From assembly GCA_002901265.1 (NCBI GenBank), contig PPHI01000065.1, forward strand, positions 1 through 64,000: 64,000 bases of DNA, given 5' to 3'. Below are positions 9,193-19,663 of the stretch, piece by piece. A model generated the notes under the pieces. The model was not told the DNA's origin. It saw only the letters and a list, made by a program, of their open reading frames with translations, and searched no databases. Position numbers and translations under genes: made by a program. The DNA is from Rhodopirellula baltica. GTDB lineage: Bacteria > Planctomycetota > Planctomycetia > Pirellulales > Pirellulaceae. Positions within the stretch are counted from its first letter, which is position 1. The number at the start of each line of letters is the position of its first letter.

Positions 9193-10875
9193 TTGGTCGG
9201 ATCTCGAATCCTTGCGGCAGGCGCATTTTTCTTCCTCGCGATTTTCGTTGGCGGGATGCTTTATCGTGGCCCCGCGCCGCTGGCAAGCGATGCTGATCCA
9301 TCGGTCCCATCGGCGGCACGGATGCGCGAGAACCTGAATCACTTGCTCGGCGTGCCGGCCCAGCAACACTCTGCCGGTTCGCCCGAAGGCGTACAGTTTC
9401 GAGACCGTTTGCAGTCCTACCTTGATGGCGTCGGTGCTCAGACGACTCGCATCGATATCCCGTTCGATTTGGAAAATCAAAGCTGGCACCCAAGCGACCG
9501 TATCAAGCTGTTGCCGGAATCCCCGACGCTGCACAACTTGCTGGCGACTATTCCGGGAAAATCGCCCGAACTGGCTCCGATCGTGATCGCGACCCACCAC
9601 GACTCCTGTCCCTGGGGTCCAGGCGCCGGCGATGCCGGCTCTGCCGTCGTGGCCCTGGCCGAGTGCGCGCGGCTTCTAGGACAATCGCCCCCACAGCGGA
9701 CAACCCATTTCGTCTTTAGTGATGGTGAAGAGTTTGGTCTGCTTGGCGTTCATGCACTTTTTGGCCACAACGCTTTGCCGATCAATGACCCGGCATTCGT
9801 CTTGAATTTTGATGCGCGGGGAACACTCGGTGGCGTCCCCATGTTCGAAACGCACGACAACAATGCCGCATGGGCCAACGCGATCATCAACGATTTGGCA
9901 TTCCCTAAAATCACGACGTCGCTCGCAGTACTGGTTTACCGCACCTTGCCCAACGCCACCGATTTCGACGTCTATCGTAAAAACTTTGGTTGGCCTGGAT
10001 TTAACTACGCAACCATCGGTGGTGCCTATCACTACCACACGCCGCATGACACGCCAGAAAACGTCAGCGATCGAACGCTTCAACACATGGGCAACCACGT
10101 CGCCTTCATGCATCACGCGATCGATCGGCTGAGCAAGGACGAGTTACAAGCGATTCGGGATCAAACCACATCACAGCCAAGCAACGCCGTCTTCTTCGAC
10201 GTGCTCGGGCTGCACGTCTTCATCATGTCCTCGGCAACACAGGTTGTTTTGGCGGTGATCGGATTCTTGGCGGTTTGGTGGCGACCGCTGCGAAATGGCA
10301 TCGGCAATGCATTGATTACTGTCTTGAAGATACTGCCGGTCGGTTTGCTGCTGATTATCGCCAGCGTCATCCTAGGGTTCGTCACCATTGTCGTCTTGAA
10401 ACAGACCCCGTATCACAGCCTGCGTTACACGCCCGTCGATTTGGAAGCAGGGCTGATCACGATCGCTGTCACGACCGTTGCGATCACGCTTCTGGCCGAA
10501 GTGTTACTGAAACGTGTCTTTCGATTCTCGGCCGAATTTGTCTTTGCCGACGCCGTCTGGATGATCGTCTCAACGCTCGGCCTTGTCGCCGCGTTTTTCC
10601 TCCCAGCCGGTGCCTACATTTTAGTCTTCCCCGTCCTAGCGTACGGAATCGTCGCGGTGATTGCGCCTCGCCAATCACTGGCCGCATGGTTCGGATGGTG
10701 TGTGATGGCCTTGATCGTTGGACCGGTGTTAGTCTTGTTGGTCCAATCGATCGGCCCTTGGAAGCAACCGATTTACGCGGTCATCGCGGGCTTGCTGTGT
10801 GTACCGATGGCAGCCGTTTGGTTTGCTTCGCACAAGTTTGCTGATCCTATGATTGAACCGGATCCATCATCATGA
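9193..10875 (+). CDS. M28-family metallopeptidase with C-terminal membrane domain
   Basis: 560 residues with a TTG start. An N-terminal hydrophobic anchor (about 4-24) is followed by an M28 zinc aminopeptidase domain (about 40-320). Metal and catalytic residues are visible: ATHHDS and GAGDAGS (about 133-147), SDGEEFG (Glu pair about 179-180), NFDARG (about 205-208) and PHDTPEN (His about 285). Residues about 335-545 form about seven transmembrane helices. This is the layout of membrane-bound M28 peptidases of the vacuolar PFF1 type. Its stop overlaps the next start (ATGA), so the two are translationally coupled. Confidence 0.88.
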   Translation: MVGSRILAAGAFFFLAIFVGGMLYRGPAPLASDADPSVPSAARMRENLNHLLGVPAQQHSAGSPEGVQFRDRLQSYLDGVGAQTTRIDIPFDLENQSWHPSDRIKLLPESPTLHNLLATIPGKSPELAPIVIATHHDSCPWGPGAGDAGSAVVALAECARLLGQSPPQRTTHFVFSDGEEFGLLGVHALFGHNALPINDPAFVLNFDARGTLGGVPMFETHDNNAAWANAIINDLAFPKITTSLAVLVYRTLPNATDFDVYRKNFGWPGFNYATIGGAYHYHTPHDTPENVSDRTLQHMGNHVAFMHHAIDRLSKDELQAIRDQTTSQPSNAVFFDVLGLHVFIMSSATQVVLAVIGFLAVWWRPLRNGIGNALITVLKILPVGLLLIIASVILGFVTIVVLKQTPYHSLRYTPVDLEAGLITIAVTTVAITLLAEVLLKRVFRFSAEFVFADAVWMIVSTLGLVAAFFLPAGAYILVFPVLAYGIVAVIAPRQSLAAWFGWCVMALIVGPVLVLLVQSIGPWKQPIYAVIAGLLCVPMAAVWFASHKFADPMIEPDPSS

Positions 10876-11732
10876 CGAAACAGCTCTCCGGCTGGAAACG
10901 CAGATTGTTCGTAGCTCTCCGAGCTGCGGTGGTCGCGTATTTGGTGATTTTGCTCGCGATGGTACTTCTCGAACCACGGCTGTTGTTCCCCGGCGCCTAT
11001 CGTGAAGTCACTCCGGCGGCAACGTCACTGCCAACCGCATGGTCCTACACGGCGGCCGATGGAAGCGAGATCGTCGGCCAATTGATCGAACACCCTGATG
11101 CCGAACGCACGGTGCTGTTCCTGCATGGCAACGCAACCTATGCGAGCCGTCAAGTTGCCTGGGCCGAACAGATCAGCCGCCTATGGAAAGCCAACGTCTT
11201 GGCGGCCGAGTATCGCGGGTTCGTTGACGACCAGCTGACTCCAGGTGAAGCCAACCTGACCGCCGATGCGATCTCAGCGTTCGATGCCCTCCAAAAGCAT
11301 TATGGCTTGAACCCGCAAGACATCATCGTCTACGGCCGCTCGCTCGGCGGCGGGTGTGCAGCTGCGGTTGCCGCAGAACGTGAGATCAAACACTTGGTGC
11401 TTGACCGAACCTTTGATTCGGCAGCCAACGTTGGGGCTAGACGGTATCCGTTCATCCCAGTGCATCTGTTGATGCGCAACCCGTTCGATTCAATGGAACG
11501 GCTGCAATCGTATGATGGCACACTGGTCCAGGTGCACGGGACGAACGATTCAATCGTCCCATATCCCAATGGCCGTCATCTGTTCGAAACACTGACGACC
11601 GTCGACAAGTATTTTATACGCTTGGAGCCATTCGACCATCTGGATCCGATGAGCGACAAAACCTTGATGGACATCCTTGGCTATCTGTCCAGCCAGGACG
11701 AAACATCTGCAGAATTGTCACTCACTGATTGA
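10872..11732 (+). CDS. Membrane-anchored alpha/beta hydrolase (ABHD13/BAAT-like)
   Basis: 286 residues; the start overlaps the preceding peptidase stop by 4 bases. N-terminal transmembrane anchor about 14-34, then a serine hydrolase fold. The oxyanion strand is VLFLHGNATYASRQ, the nucleophile elbow is YGRSLGGG, the acid is in VHGTNDSIVP and the histidine in EPFDHLD. It belongs with the YqkD/ABHD13-like serine hydrolases. The substrate is not predictable. The overlap implies joint production with the M28 peptidase. Confidence 0.87.
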   Translation: MTKQLSGWKRRLFVALRAAVVAYLVILLAMVLLEPRLLFPGAYREVTPAATSLPTAWSYTAADGSEIVGQLIEHPDAERTVLFLHGNATYASRQVAWAEQISRLWKANVLAAEYRGFVDDQLTPGEANLTADAISAFDALQKHYGLNPQDIIVYGRSLGGGCAAAVAAEREIKHLVLDRTFDSAANVGARRYPFIPVHLLMRNPFDSMERLQSYDGTLVQVHGTNDSIVPYPNGRHLFETLTTVDKYFIRLEPFDHLDPMSDKTLMDILGYLSSQDETSAELSLTD

Positions 11733-11756
11733 GCAGGTCAATCATGAACGGGTCGC

Positions 11757-13358
11757 TCAATCGAGCGGCTGTTCTTCGAAATCAGTCGGCGAGACCCAAC
11801 CGGCCTTTAACTTTTCGCCCGCCATGTAGCGTTCATAAAAGTGGTCGGTCGCCGGCGAAGTGTATTGGTACTGGTCGAAGAGATCGCCGTTACCAAACAT
11901 GCGTGGGTCGCCCTGGCTTTTCAGTTCCGATTCCATCTGTTCACGCAACTTCGCCAATCGTTCTTCGTTGTCCGGATTGGTGGCCAAGTTGTCAACACAG
12001 TCTGGGTCTCGGCCGACATGATAAAGCTCCTCCTTGGCACGCTTGCCAAAACAAAGTCGCCAAAACGTCGATGCGGTTCCGCTGCGACGCAAATCCAACA
12101 CATCGGTTTTGGTCGGTCCGCCGTCGCAATTCAAATAGCCTGTTTCTGGATTACCACCAGGCCAACGGTCGACCTCGTAGTTGCGAATGTACAGCCAATC
12201 GCCGTGCCGGATGCCACGAATCGGATAGCCGCCCTGGTTGGGACGTCCAATGTCGTGCCGTTCTTTTCCGACCAAGACATGGTCACGGCCGGCGACGGGC
12301 CCATCGGCGGCAAAGATGTCAAACAAGTCCTTCCCCGTGATCGATTGCATAATCGGGCCCGACTCGCGAATCCCCGCCGCCTTTAAAAACGTCGGCGCAA
12401 GTCCCGCGAAGTCCACAAAGTCATCAACGCTGCGTCCGGAATGCTCGATCCCGGCTGGCCAACGAATCGCCAACGGAATGTGATTCGATTCGTCATACGC
12501 TTGTCCTTTGGCACGGGGAAATGGCATGCCATGATCACTCGTCGCGACAATCAAGGTATTGTCCAGCTGGCCAGCTTGTTCGAGCTGTTCCAGAATGCGA
12601 CCCAAGTGATTGTCATAGTGCTCGACTTCGACGGCATAGTCCAACATGTCATTGCGAACCGTTTCGTTATCTGGCCAATAGCTTGGTACATGGTCGATGT
12701 CCGACGTTTTCTTTCCCATCCGCACACCAGCCCCGTATTCATACCCGCGGTGTGGTTCGGTGGTTCCATACCAAAACGCCCACGGTTTGCCGTCGGGGAC
12801 ATCAGTAAGGAAATCGCCAAAATTGCCCGCGTAGTCGTTGTTGGAAATCATCTTTGCAGGCGGCTGTGCCTTGCGTTTGGAGTATCCCTTTCCTGTGATC
12901 GCCCGGCGATTTCCATCGGCGTCATCGGCGTAGCCAGGGCCCCAGCCTTTCCCGGTAAATCCGGTGAAGTAGCCATCGGCAGCCAAACGTTCGACATAGC
13001 CACCGAACTTGGCGGGAAAGAAACACATGTGGTTGCCAGCCTGTTCCAACTGCCACGAATATCGCCCCGTCAAAATGATCGCACGCGATGGCGCACACTT
13101 GGCGTTGGGTGTGTAGGCGTTGTTGAACAGCAAGCCTTCTTTTGCGACACGATCAAAGTTCGGCGTGTTAACCCAAGGACATCCATAAGCACTCGCATGC
13201 CCGTACGACCAATCATCCGCGATCGCGATCAGAATGTTTGGCCGCTCGATCTGGTTACCAGGCTCATCTGCTGCCTCGTCTGCGGTCGCTGGCGAGCGGA
13301 GCAGGGGACTGGTCAAGAGACACAGTCCAAACAGTAGCGATGCCCAGCGATAACGCAT
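11757..13358 (-). CDS. Sulfatase (heparan N-sulfatase-like)
   Basis: 533 residues from ATG 13358, chosen for its signal peptide (about 1-26). ATG 13388 is a possible alternative. The formylglycine signature CAPSR has its Cys at about residue 88 and continues [11 protein letters not shown]. The start of the fold shows [14 protein letters not shown] (metal Asp pair), and the second metal site is [10 protein letters not shown]. The overall pattern resembles N-sulphoglucosamine sulphohydrolases (family S1). It should act outside the cytoplasm on sulfated polysaccharides and needs a formylglycine-generating enzyme, which is not in this window. Confidence 0.92.
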   Translation of the reverse strand: MRYRWASLLFGLCLLTSPLLRSPATADEAADEPGNQIERPNILIAIADDWSYGHASAYGCPWVNTPNFDRVAKEGLLFNNAYTPNAKCAPSRAIILTGRYSWQLEQAGNHMCFFPAKFGGYVERLAADGYFTGFTGKGWGPGYADDADGNRRAITGKGYSKRKAQPPAKMISNNDYAGNFGDFLTDVPDGKPWAFWYGTTEPHRGYEYGAGVRMGKKTSDIDHVPSYWPDNETVRNDMLDYAVEVEHYDNHLGRILEQLEQAGQLDNTLIVATSDHGMPFPRAKGQAYDESNHIPLAIRWPAGIEHSGRSVDDFVDFAGLAPTFLKAAGIRESGPIMQSITGKDLFDIFAADGPVAGRDHVLVGKERHDIGRPNQGGYPIRGIRHGDWLYIRNYEVDRWPGGNPETGYLNCDGGPTKTDVLDLRRSGTASTFWRLCFGKRAKEELYHVGRDPDCVDNLATNPDNEERLAKLREQMESELKSQGDPRMFGNGDLFDQYQYTSPATDHFYERYMAGEKLKAGWVSPTDFEEQPLD

Positions 13359-13468
13359 CGACGGGACATTGGGTGATAAGAATCTCATCAGCAGGCTATC
13401 GGTTCGGCGGGGGTGGGGAAGGTTGGCAAAGTCCACCACCAGGATAGCCGATCACGATGCGAGCCGTA

Positions 13469-14785
13469 TTAGGAATCCGAATCCGACGACTTGCCTTTGC
13501 GGGCACGACGTTTTTCGACGAGGTCTTTGATCTTCGCTTCGCGTTGACGCAACTTTTTGACGCGTGCTTCGTATTTGGCCTCGCGTTGCTTTAGCGCCTG
13601 ATAGCGCCGATTGATCCGTTCGGCGGCTTCGCGAATGCGTTGCTTCTTCTGTTTCAGCTTGTCCCGTTCGTCGGCCGACAAATCCGGGTTTTGCAATTGC
13701 CGATCAAGCTCGACTTCACTGGCAACGAGTGCCTCGTCATCAGCCAATTGCACTTCGGCGGCCTGTTCTTCGTCTTCTTCCAACTCGTCACGACGAAGCA
13801 GCAGATCCGGTGACAGGAAAATCGCGTTCGCGACAATCATCATCGATCCGAACGTGATCATGCCAAGGAACATTGCGATCCCGCCGTGGACCATTACCGC
13901 GATCGCCAGCACGACCGGACGCGTGACGCGTGGCCATACCAACGCACAATAAAACACTTCCCAGAACAGCGTCACATTCGACAATGCCGAAATGATCGCG
14001 GGATAGCGTGACAGCCACGTCATGTTGATCGACTGGTACTCGTAGTTCGAAACCGCGTACCAAACCGCCAATCCGTTCCACCAGGTCTCGCCACGCGCTT
14101 TCGACAATCCGCCGAACAGATAGATCACGCATAAGTGCAACTGCAACAAACGCGTGCAAATGTTCGCCGCAACACTGGCGGTCGAATCGGGAAACAGCCA
14201 AGCCAGCCGTCGTGATGTTTCAATTCGGTCGCCCAAGCGAGTCCGAATGATTGCGTCCAAAGAGTACTTGGCACCACAGGGTGCGACGGCCAAGTACATC
14301 GTGATGTAGGTGACGATTTGATCCAGGCCAAACAACGCGCCCGTCAATCGATGCAGGTACATCAACTGCAAAAACAACGTCAGTGGCACGGTGATCCGCG
14401 TGAGCAATCCGACCGCCATCGCCGCCGTCACGAACAACGTGAATCCGTGGTGGGCATAGAGCAAACCTGGACTGTCGATTCGCCATAAATAGCTTCGTGC
14501 CCAGTCGCGATTTCCAAACGCCCCATCGTGCAATTGCTGGGCCATCTCGTTGCTGATCCAACCGTTCGGGCCGATGAATTTGAGCAAGCTTCCGGCCAGC
14601 ACCAGATGGCAATACAGCAACATCACACCGGTTGCGATCCGCATCACACACAGCAAATGCGGTCGACGCGGTGTGAACCAAAAACGTTCCCAGGCATCAC
14701 CCCACTTCGACAGCGATTCCTTATAAGAACCGGCTGCCGCGGAATTGTTTTGGGCAACGGTTGTGCCGGACGTCCCTCGCGTCAT
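13469..14785 (-). CDS. HTTM-domain membrane protein (vitamin K-dependent carboxylase-like)
   Basis: 438 residues. The HTTM domain occupies about 35-315 with several helices (RIATGVMLLYCHLVLAGSLL, then MYLHRLTGALFGLDQIVTYI). The last 110 residues are a highly charged Lys/Arg/Glu coiled coil, probably cytoplasmic. HTTM proteins are relatives of gamma-glutamyl carboxylase, but bacterial members are mostly uncharacterised. It overlaps the upstream membrane gene by 4 bases, so the two probably form a complex. Confidence 0.85.
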   Translation of the reverse strand: MTRGTSGTTVAQNNSAAAGSYKESLSKWGDAWERFWFTPRRPHLLCVMRIATGVMLLYCHLVLAGSLLKFIGPNGWISNEMAQQLHDGAFGNRDWARSYLWRIDSPGLLYAHHGFTLFVTAAMAVGLLTRITVPLTLFLQLMYLHRLTGALFGLDQIVTYITMYLAVAPCGAKYSLDAIIRTRLGDRIETSRRLAWLFPDSTASVAANICTRLLQLHLCVIYLFGGLSKARGETWWNGLAVWYAVSNYEYQSINMTWLSRYPAIISALSNVTLFWEVFYCALVWPRVTRPVVLAIAVMVHGGIAMFLGMITFGSMMIVANAIFLSPDLLLRRDELEEDEEQAAEVQLADDEALVASEVELDRQLQNPDLSADERDKLKQKKQRIREAAERINRRYQALKQREAKYEARVKKLRQREAKIKDLVEKRRARKGKSSDSDS

Positions 14786-15549
14786 TGCGATTCCTCCGCT
14801 GCCGAATCTGTTTGTGGAACCGGTATGACTTCGGTCGAAACCTGCTCCGCGTCTTCCACCGGCACCGGTGCGATTTGATCAGAGAACACCGGCTGGTCTA
14901 ACAGAATCCTGTAAAGCCGCTCGTCGCTTAGTTCGATGGGCTCCGCTTGATAGTTGGATAGCGAAGGCAAGCCATGTTCGATGCGACGCAGTGCGACGTG
15001 TCGCCCACCGTTTTCGTGTTGCAAATGATCGACCAACGACTGCCGAATGAACTCATATCGGGCACGTCGCTGTTGCCAAAGTTCTGCGGCCGCGCGATCG
15101 GTTTCGAACATGTCATCCGGCGGTCCGGGCGGCCAGTAGCTCGCGTGCAAGAACTCTGCCAGCATGAAATGCCGGTGATACAGCAACCTTGGCCATTGCT
15201 GTTTCAAATCGGGATACAGCTGCTCTGAAATCGACTGGTCTGGCTGTGTCAGCGCGGCTTGAAACAGGTGGCTGGGGCCGGGGTCGGGCGCAAAGAATGC
15301 ATAGCCACGATTGAGATGCAGAAACTCACCATAGCCACGAAACGGCCGAATCAAAACGTCGATCAATGGCGAAGGCCCATCGACCGTCGTCGTTTGAAAT
15401 GCCAGCGGCGGAAGCGCGACCGCCAACAGGTGAAACAGCAACAATCCGCTGATGATCAAGCGGCGACGCTTGGACAGGATCGATGGCTTGGCAGCAGGCG
15501 ACGGCATGCGGTCGTGGACCATAAAAAAGACTGGGATGAATCGGGACAC
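14782..15549 (-). CDS. Single-pass membrane protein paired with HTTM protein
   Basis: 255 residues from Met at 15549; ATG 15507 is an alternative giving 241. One transmembrane helix (about 31-49) is followed by an extracytoplasmic region with GYAFFAPDPGPSH, a segment often seen in proteins encoded beside HTTM genes (from memory). The C-terminus is acidic. Its stop overlaps the HTTM start by 4 bases. Function unknown; the coupling suggests a partner subunit. Confidence 0.75.
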   Translation of the reverse strand: MSRFIPVFFMVHDRMPSPAAKPSILSKRRRLIISGLLLFHLLAVALPPLAFQTTTVDGPSPLIDVLIRPFRGYGEFLHLNRGYAFFAPDPGPSHLFQAALTQPDQSISEQLYPDLKQQWPRLLYHRHFMLAEFLHASYWPPGPPDDMFETDRAAAELWQQRRARYEFIRQSLVDHLQHENGGRHVALRRIEHGLPSLSNYQAEPIELSDERLYRILLDQPVFSDQIAPVPVEDAEQVSTEVIPVPQTDSAAEESQ

Positions 15550-15632
15550 AACAGGGTAATCCGATCCATCCCAATGTGCAGGATTGATGTCGAGCAGGCT
15601 GATGGTTCAGGCCACTTCGCAAAGCGTTAAAC

Positions 15633-17411
15633 CTAGTCCGCTTTCTTCGCCAGCGTACGCAGGTGCAGCTCGGTCAGCTGTGCGGCATCGACCTCGCCAG
15701 GAGCTTCGGTCATCAAGTCCGACGCCTTTTGCGTTTTCGGGAATGCGATAACTTCGCGGATGTTGTCGAGACCGGCGAACAGCATGACCCAACGGTCGAT
15801 CCCCAGTGCGATCCCGCCGTGCGGCGGTGCACCGAAACGCAACGCGTTCAACAAGAACCCGAAGCGGTCTTCTGCGGTCGCTTCGTCGATGTCCATCAAA
15901 CCGAACACCTTCGACTGGATGCCTTGATCGTGGATCCGGATCGTACCGCCACCCGCTTCGCTGCCGTTGATGACCAAGTCGTACGCTTGGGCGCGGCAAC
16001 CCTTCGGATCGCTATCGAGTTTTTCGAAGTCTGATTCCAACGGCGCGGTGAAGGGGTGGTGCATTGCAACCCAACGTCCCGACTCGTCATCGCGTTCAAA
16101 CATCGGGAACTCAGTCACCCAGCTGCAGTGCAGATCGCCAGGTTTGTAGAGTTCCAGTTCGGCGCCCAAACGTTTGCGCAGTGCGTTGAGACCTTTGCAG
16201 GTGACTTCCCAGGAATCGGCCAGGAACAACAACAAGTCACCGGGTTCGCCACCCATCAAGGATTTGATTTCGGCGAGGTGTTCGGCTTCGAAGTTCTTGG
16301 CGATCGGGCTCCACAATGATCCGTCTTCTTCGACGCGGAACCAAGCCAATCCCTTGGCTCCGAAGTCCTTCACAAATTCGGTCAGCTCGTCGATTTGGCG
16401 ACGCGAGTATTTCTCGGCTGCACCTTCGGCTCGCAAACCGCGGATAAAGTTGCCCGAGTCGGCGACCGCGCGGAAGACGCGGAACTCGGTCTTCTTGCCG
16501 ACCGAAGTCACGTCGGTGATTTCCATTCCGAAACGCAAATCAGGCGCGTCATGGCCGAAGCGACGCATCGCTTCGTCATAAGTCATCCGTGGCAACGGCA
16601 ACGGGACGTCTTTACCCAAGATTTGCTTGGCGGTCTTGGCGACCAATCCGTCGATCAAGCCCATGATGTCGTCCGAATCGACGAACGACATTTCCAAGTC
16701 CAACTGGGTGAACTCGGGCTGGCGGTCGGCACGTAGGTCTTCGTCACGGAAACACTTGGCGACTTGGACGTAACGGTCAAAACCGGCGACCATCAGGATC
16801 TGTTTATAAAGCTGCGGCGACTGGGGCAGGGCGTAGAAATCGCCGGGGTGCACGCGGCTGGGCACCAAATAATCGCGAGCACCTTCGGGAGTGCTGCGTC
16901 CCAAAATCGGTGTTTCGACGTCGATGAAGTCGTGCTCGGCGAAGTAGTCTCGCATGGTTTTGACGATCTGGCTTCGCAGCACCATCGCACGCTGCATCTC
17001 GGGACGACGCAGGTCCAAGAAGCGATACTTCAATCGCAAGTCTTCGCCCGGCATGTCAGCCTGACTTGGCGTGAACGGCGGGGTTTGGCAAGCGTTGAGA
17101 ACCTTCAACTCGGGGCAACGAACTTCGATTTCGCCCGTCGCCAGCTTCTCGTTGGTCTTGCCTTCCAAGCGATTGGCAACCGTTCCGCGAACCAGGATCA
17201 CGCTTTCGATCGGCACGTGGCCGGCAGCGTCGATCTGTGCTGCACCAGCTTCGGGGGGTCCGATCACAACTTGCGTCAAACCATAACGGTCTCGCAGGTC
17301 GATGAAGACGGCTCCGCCGTGATCGCGTCGATTTTCGACCCAACCGCACAGGGTAACTTCGGTTCCGACGTGTTCTTTGCGCAGTTCGCCGCAGGTGTGT
17401 GTTCGCAGCAC
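15633..17411 (-). CDS. aspS: Aspartyl-tRNA synthetase
   Basis: 592 residues, the usual length for the bacterial enzyme. The N-terminal OB fold binds the anticodon (VTLCGWVENRRDHGG). Class II motif 2 is FRDEDLRADRQPEFTQLDLE, the bacterial GAD insertion lies about 285-420, and motif 3 is GIALGIDRWVMLFAGLDN. It attaches Asp to tRNA-Asp. Whether it is discriminating or also serves tRNA-Asn cannot be judged from this window. It starts at MLRTHTCGELRKEHVG. Confidence 0.97.
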   Translation of the reverse strand: MLRTHTCGELRKEHVGTEVTLCGWVENRRDHGGAVFIDLRDRYGLTQVVIGPPEAGAAQIDAAGHVPIESVILVRGTVANRLEGKTNEKLATGEIEVRCPELKVLNACQTPPFTPSQADMPGEDLRLKYRFLDLRRPEMQRAMVLRSQIVKTMRDYFAEHDFIDVETPILGRSTPEGARDYLVPSRVHPGDFYALPQSPQLYKQILMVAGFDRYVQVAKCFRDEDLRADRQPEFTQLDLEMSFVDSDDIMGLIDGLVAKTAKQILGKDVPLPLPRMTYDEAMRRFGHDAPDLRFGMEITDVTSVGKKTEFRVFRAVADSGNFIRGLRAEGAAEKYSRRQIDELTEFVKDFGAKGLAWFRVEEDGSLWSPIAKNFEAEHLAEIKSLMGGEPGDLLLFLADSWEVTCKGLNALRKRLGAELELYKPGDLHCSWVTEFPMFERDDESGRWVAMHHPFTAPLESDFEKLDSDPKGCRAQAYDLVINGSEAGGGTIRIHDQGIQSKVFGLMDIDEATAEDRFGFLLNALRFGAPPHGGIALGIDRWVMLFAGLDNIREVIAFPKTQKASDLMTEAPGEVDAAQLTELHLRTLAKKAD

Positions 17412-17617
17412 GAGACTTTGAGGGGGAAAATAGGGGAAATTGGCCTGAGAGAAAGCGGGATTTTAGACGCTCAGGCCCCGATTGCTCAGGGGGCCTTTGC
17501 CGGTCGGGCGGTTCTTTCTGAAAACCACCCCAAACGCCCCTGAATGGGAACGAGATCCAACCGGTCGCTCGCTTTGCAGGCATGCTGAATTTCGCAGCCG
17601 CAAATTGCAAAAAAGAA

Positions 17618-17644
17618 ACGCCCCGCCAGATGTTGGCGGGGCGT
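17618..17644 (-). terminator. Intrinsic terminator after the MFS gene
   Basis: Perfect 11-bp stem ACGCCCCGCCA / TGGCGGGGCGT with a 5-base loop. On the minus strand it is followed by TTTCTTTTTT. It lies 33 bases past the stop of the MFS gene. Confidence 0.85.
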
Positions 17645-17676
17645 CGTGTCGTTCTTCCGATCTGGATCAAGCGAGA

Positions 17677-19245
17677 TTAGTACTCGCTGGGTACCGGTTG
17701 CTCCAAAGCATCGTCAGTCGCCTCGTGGTCCTTTTCACCCCCGCCAAGCGTGATGACTTTGTAGCCACCGATGGACTTGAAGTAGACCATCAACCCGAGA
17801 AATCCGACCGCCATCATCGCAGGCACATACGCGGTCAAGGTCAACGCTCGGCGACCGCCAAACAAGTACGATGCCTGCACGGCAGGAATATCGGTGTCTG
17901 CGTTGGCAACCAAAGCTTCCTTTTCCTCTTCAGGAATCAGCTTTGCATCGGAAATACCTGATGGGTCCACGCCTTCGCCTTCGGCCAAGTGGGTACCGTT
18001 TGCCGCATTCAGTTTGGCAGCATTCAGTGGCCGATACTCATAGCCCCAGGACGTGACGGGATCTGGATCGGCGTAACGTTCGAACGTGTCCGTGGCAGTC
18101 GCTTGCAGGTTCTGACTCATCTCATAACCCTGCTGTGTACCGATGCGTGGACCAGCGATTTGGCCGACGCACAACATTCCTGCAGCACCGAGTGCTCCCA
18201 TCGCGACCGAACCGCTTTGCGGATATCGCTCACCAGCAACACCCAACATCGTCGGCCACAAGAACGCTTTACCGAGCGAGTAGAACGTTGCGGCAACGAA
18301 GATCATGCCAACGCTTTGGATCGGCGACCCAAGCCAAAGCAGGCCCAAGCAAGCGATGATCGAACTTCCGAACAACAATCCGATCGGGTTGACCTTGTGA
18401 ACAATCGGCCCGGCGAAAAATCGCAGCACGAACATCAACGCCGACGTGTAAACCAAAATCAGCACCGAGTTCGGCAGCAGGTTTTCCATCAACTTGGTCA
18501 TCCACGAGTCGACACCAAGTTCCATGTATCCGATCAACGCGTGCAGCACGATCAAGACCAAGAACGGGATCGAGGCAAAGCACGAGAACACCGCACCGAA
18601 GTTGCCGGACGATTCGCCAACCGTTTCGGGCAATTTCTCAGGCAGAATCAACACACCATAAATCACCACAACGATCGCGAAACTCGACAGCGCCCACTGC
18701 CAAGGCAATTCGACAAACCAGCAGTTTTCGCCGATGAAACCAGCCGCAAACAAACCGCCGATGATCATCCCCGCAGGCCAACCGGCATGCAGAATGTTCA
18801 AGTAATGTGTTTTGTTCTCTGGATAGATCTGGGCGATCAGCGGGTTGATCACAGCTTCATAAAGCCCCTGACAAATCGAGAACAAGAACGCACTCCAGAA
18901 CAGAACATTGAAGACGTTCTTGGTTGCGTTCTCTGGATCCGACTCGCGCCACCCGTCAAACAATGGGTTCGCCGCAAACAACATCACCGCACTCGCTAGG
19001 TGCAGCACAAACGCGAGTGCGAGCAGTTTCTTGTACCCGAACTTTTCGACCAAGATCCCGCCGAAGAAGATCATCAAACCGAAGCCAAGGAATCCGGCAC
19101 CTAAAATCGCACCGAAATCACCTCCGCCCAAATCGAATTCTCGTTCCCACGGGCCCCCAGCAGCCGTTCGTGTTGCAAAACCAATTCCAGAAGCCACCAG
19201 CGTCAGAAAGCTGGCAAGCATCAATTTTCCACGTGCTTGTTCCAT
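17677..19245 (-). CDS. MFS transporter
   Basis: 522 residues from ATG 19245 (MEQARGKLMLASFLTLV), with GGAG upstream. The start at 19356 would add a non-hydrophobic leader. About twelve transmembrane helices are visible, with the MFS loop 2-3 signature GGILVEKFGYKKLLALAF. Between the last helices a soluble insertion (about 395-465) separates the end of the core from a final hydrophobic hairpin. The substrate is not recognisable; the family includes sugar and oligopeptide carriers. It is monocistronic, with a strong terminator. Confidence 0.85.
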   Translation of the reverse strand: MEQARGKLMLASFLTLVASGIGFATRTAAGGPWEREFDLGGGDFGAILGAGFLGFGLMIFFGGILVEKFGYKKLLALAFVLHLASAVMLFAANPLFDGWRESDPENATKNVFNVLFWSAFLFSICQGLYEAVINPLIAQIYPENKTHYLNILHAGWPAGMIIGGLFAAGFIGENCWFVELPWQWALSSFAIVVVIYGVLILPEKLPETVGESSGNFGAVFSCFASIPFLVLIVLHALIGYMELGVDSWMTKLMENLLPNSVLILVYTSALMFVLRFFAGPIVHKVNPIGLLFGSSIIACLGLLWLGSPIQSVGMIFVAATFYSLGKAFLWPTMLGVAGERYPQSGSVAMGALGAAGMLCVGQIAGPRIGTQQGYEMSQNLQATATDTFERYADPDPVTSWGYEYRPLNAAKLNAANGTHLAEGEGVDPSGISDAKLIPEEEKEALVANADTDIPAVQASYLFGGRRALTLTAYVPAMMAVGFLGLMVYFKSIGGYKVITLGGGEKDHEATDDALEQPVPSEY

Positions 19246-19663
19246 TCGGGGAGCTCCGCAAGGCGAGAAGGAGTATTTTGAAGGTGGGGGATCGGAATGC
19301 TGCCGATGGTACCGGGTTCGGTCAAGACGTTGCTGGCAATTCCGTGCGAGAAACAAAAGTTAATCCCCACACCCCTTCGTCGCTACCAGCTTGCCCGTCA
19401 GAGTCACCCTGACAAGCAAATTTTCCGCCATTTTCTGAGCCACACCTAGCCATCTAACAGCGTTCAAACTGCCACAATCCGCCACCGGGTGGCAAGAAAC
19501 CAGACTAACGGCACTGCAATCAAGGACTGAGCCACCACCCAAATCGGCGGACTTCCGTAGCACGCGCCCATTGCCGGATCGGTATCATGCGGCAACTTTG
19601 ACAGGCACCCTTCCGATACCCCACGCCTCTCCACACTCGCCTCCGTTCCACAGGAATCCAATC

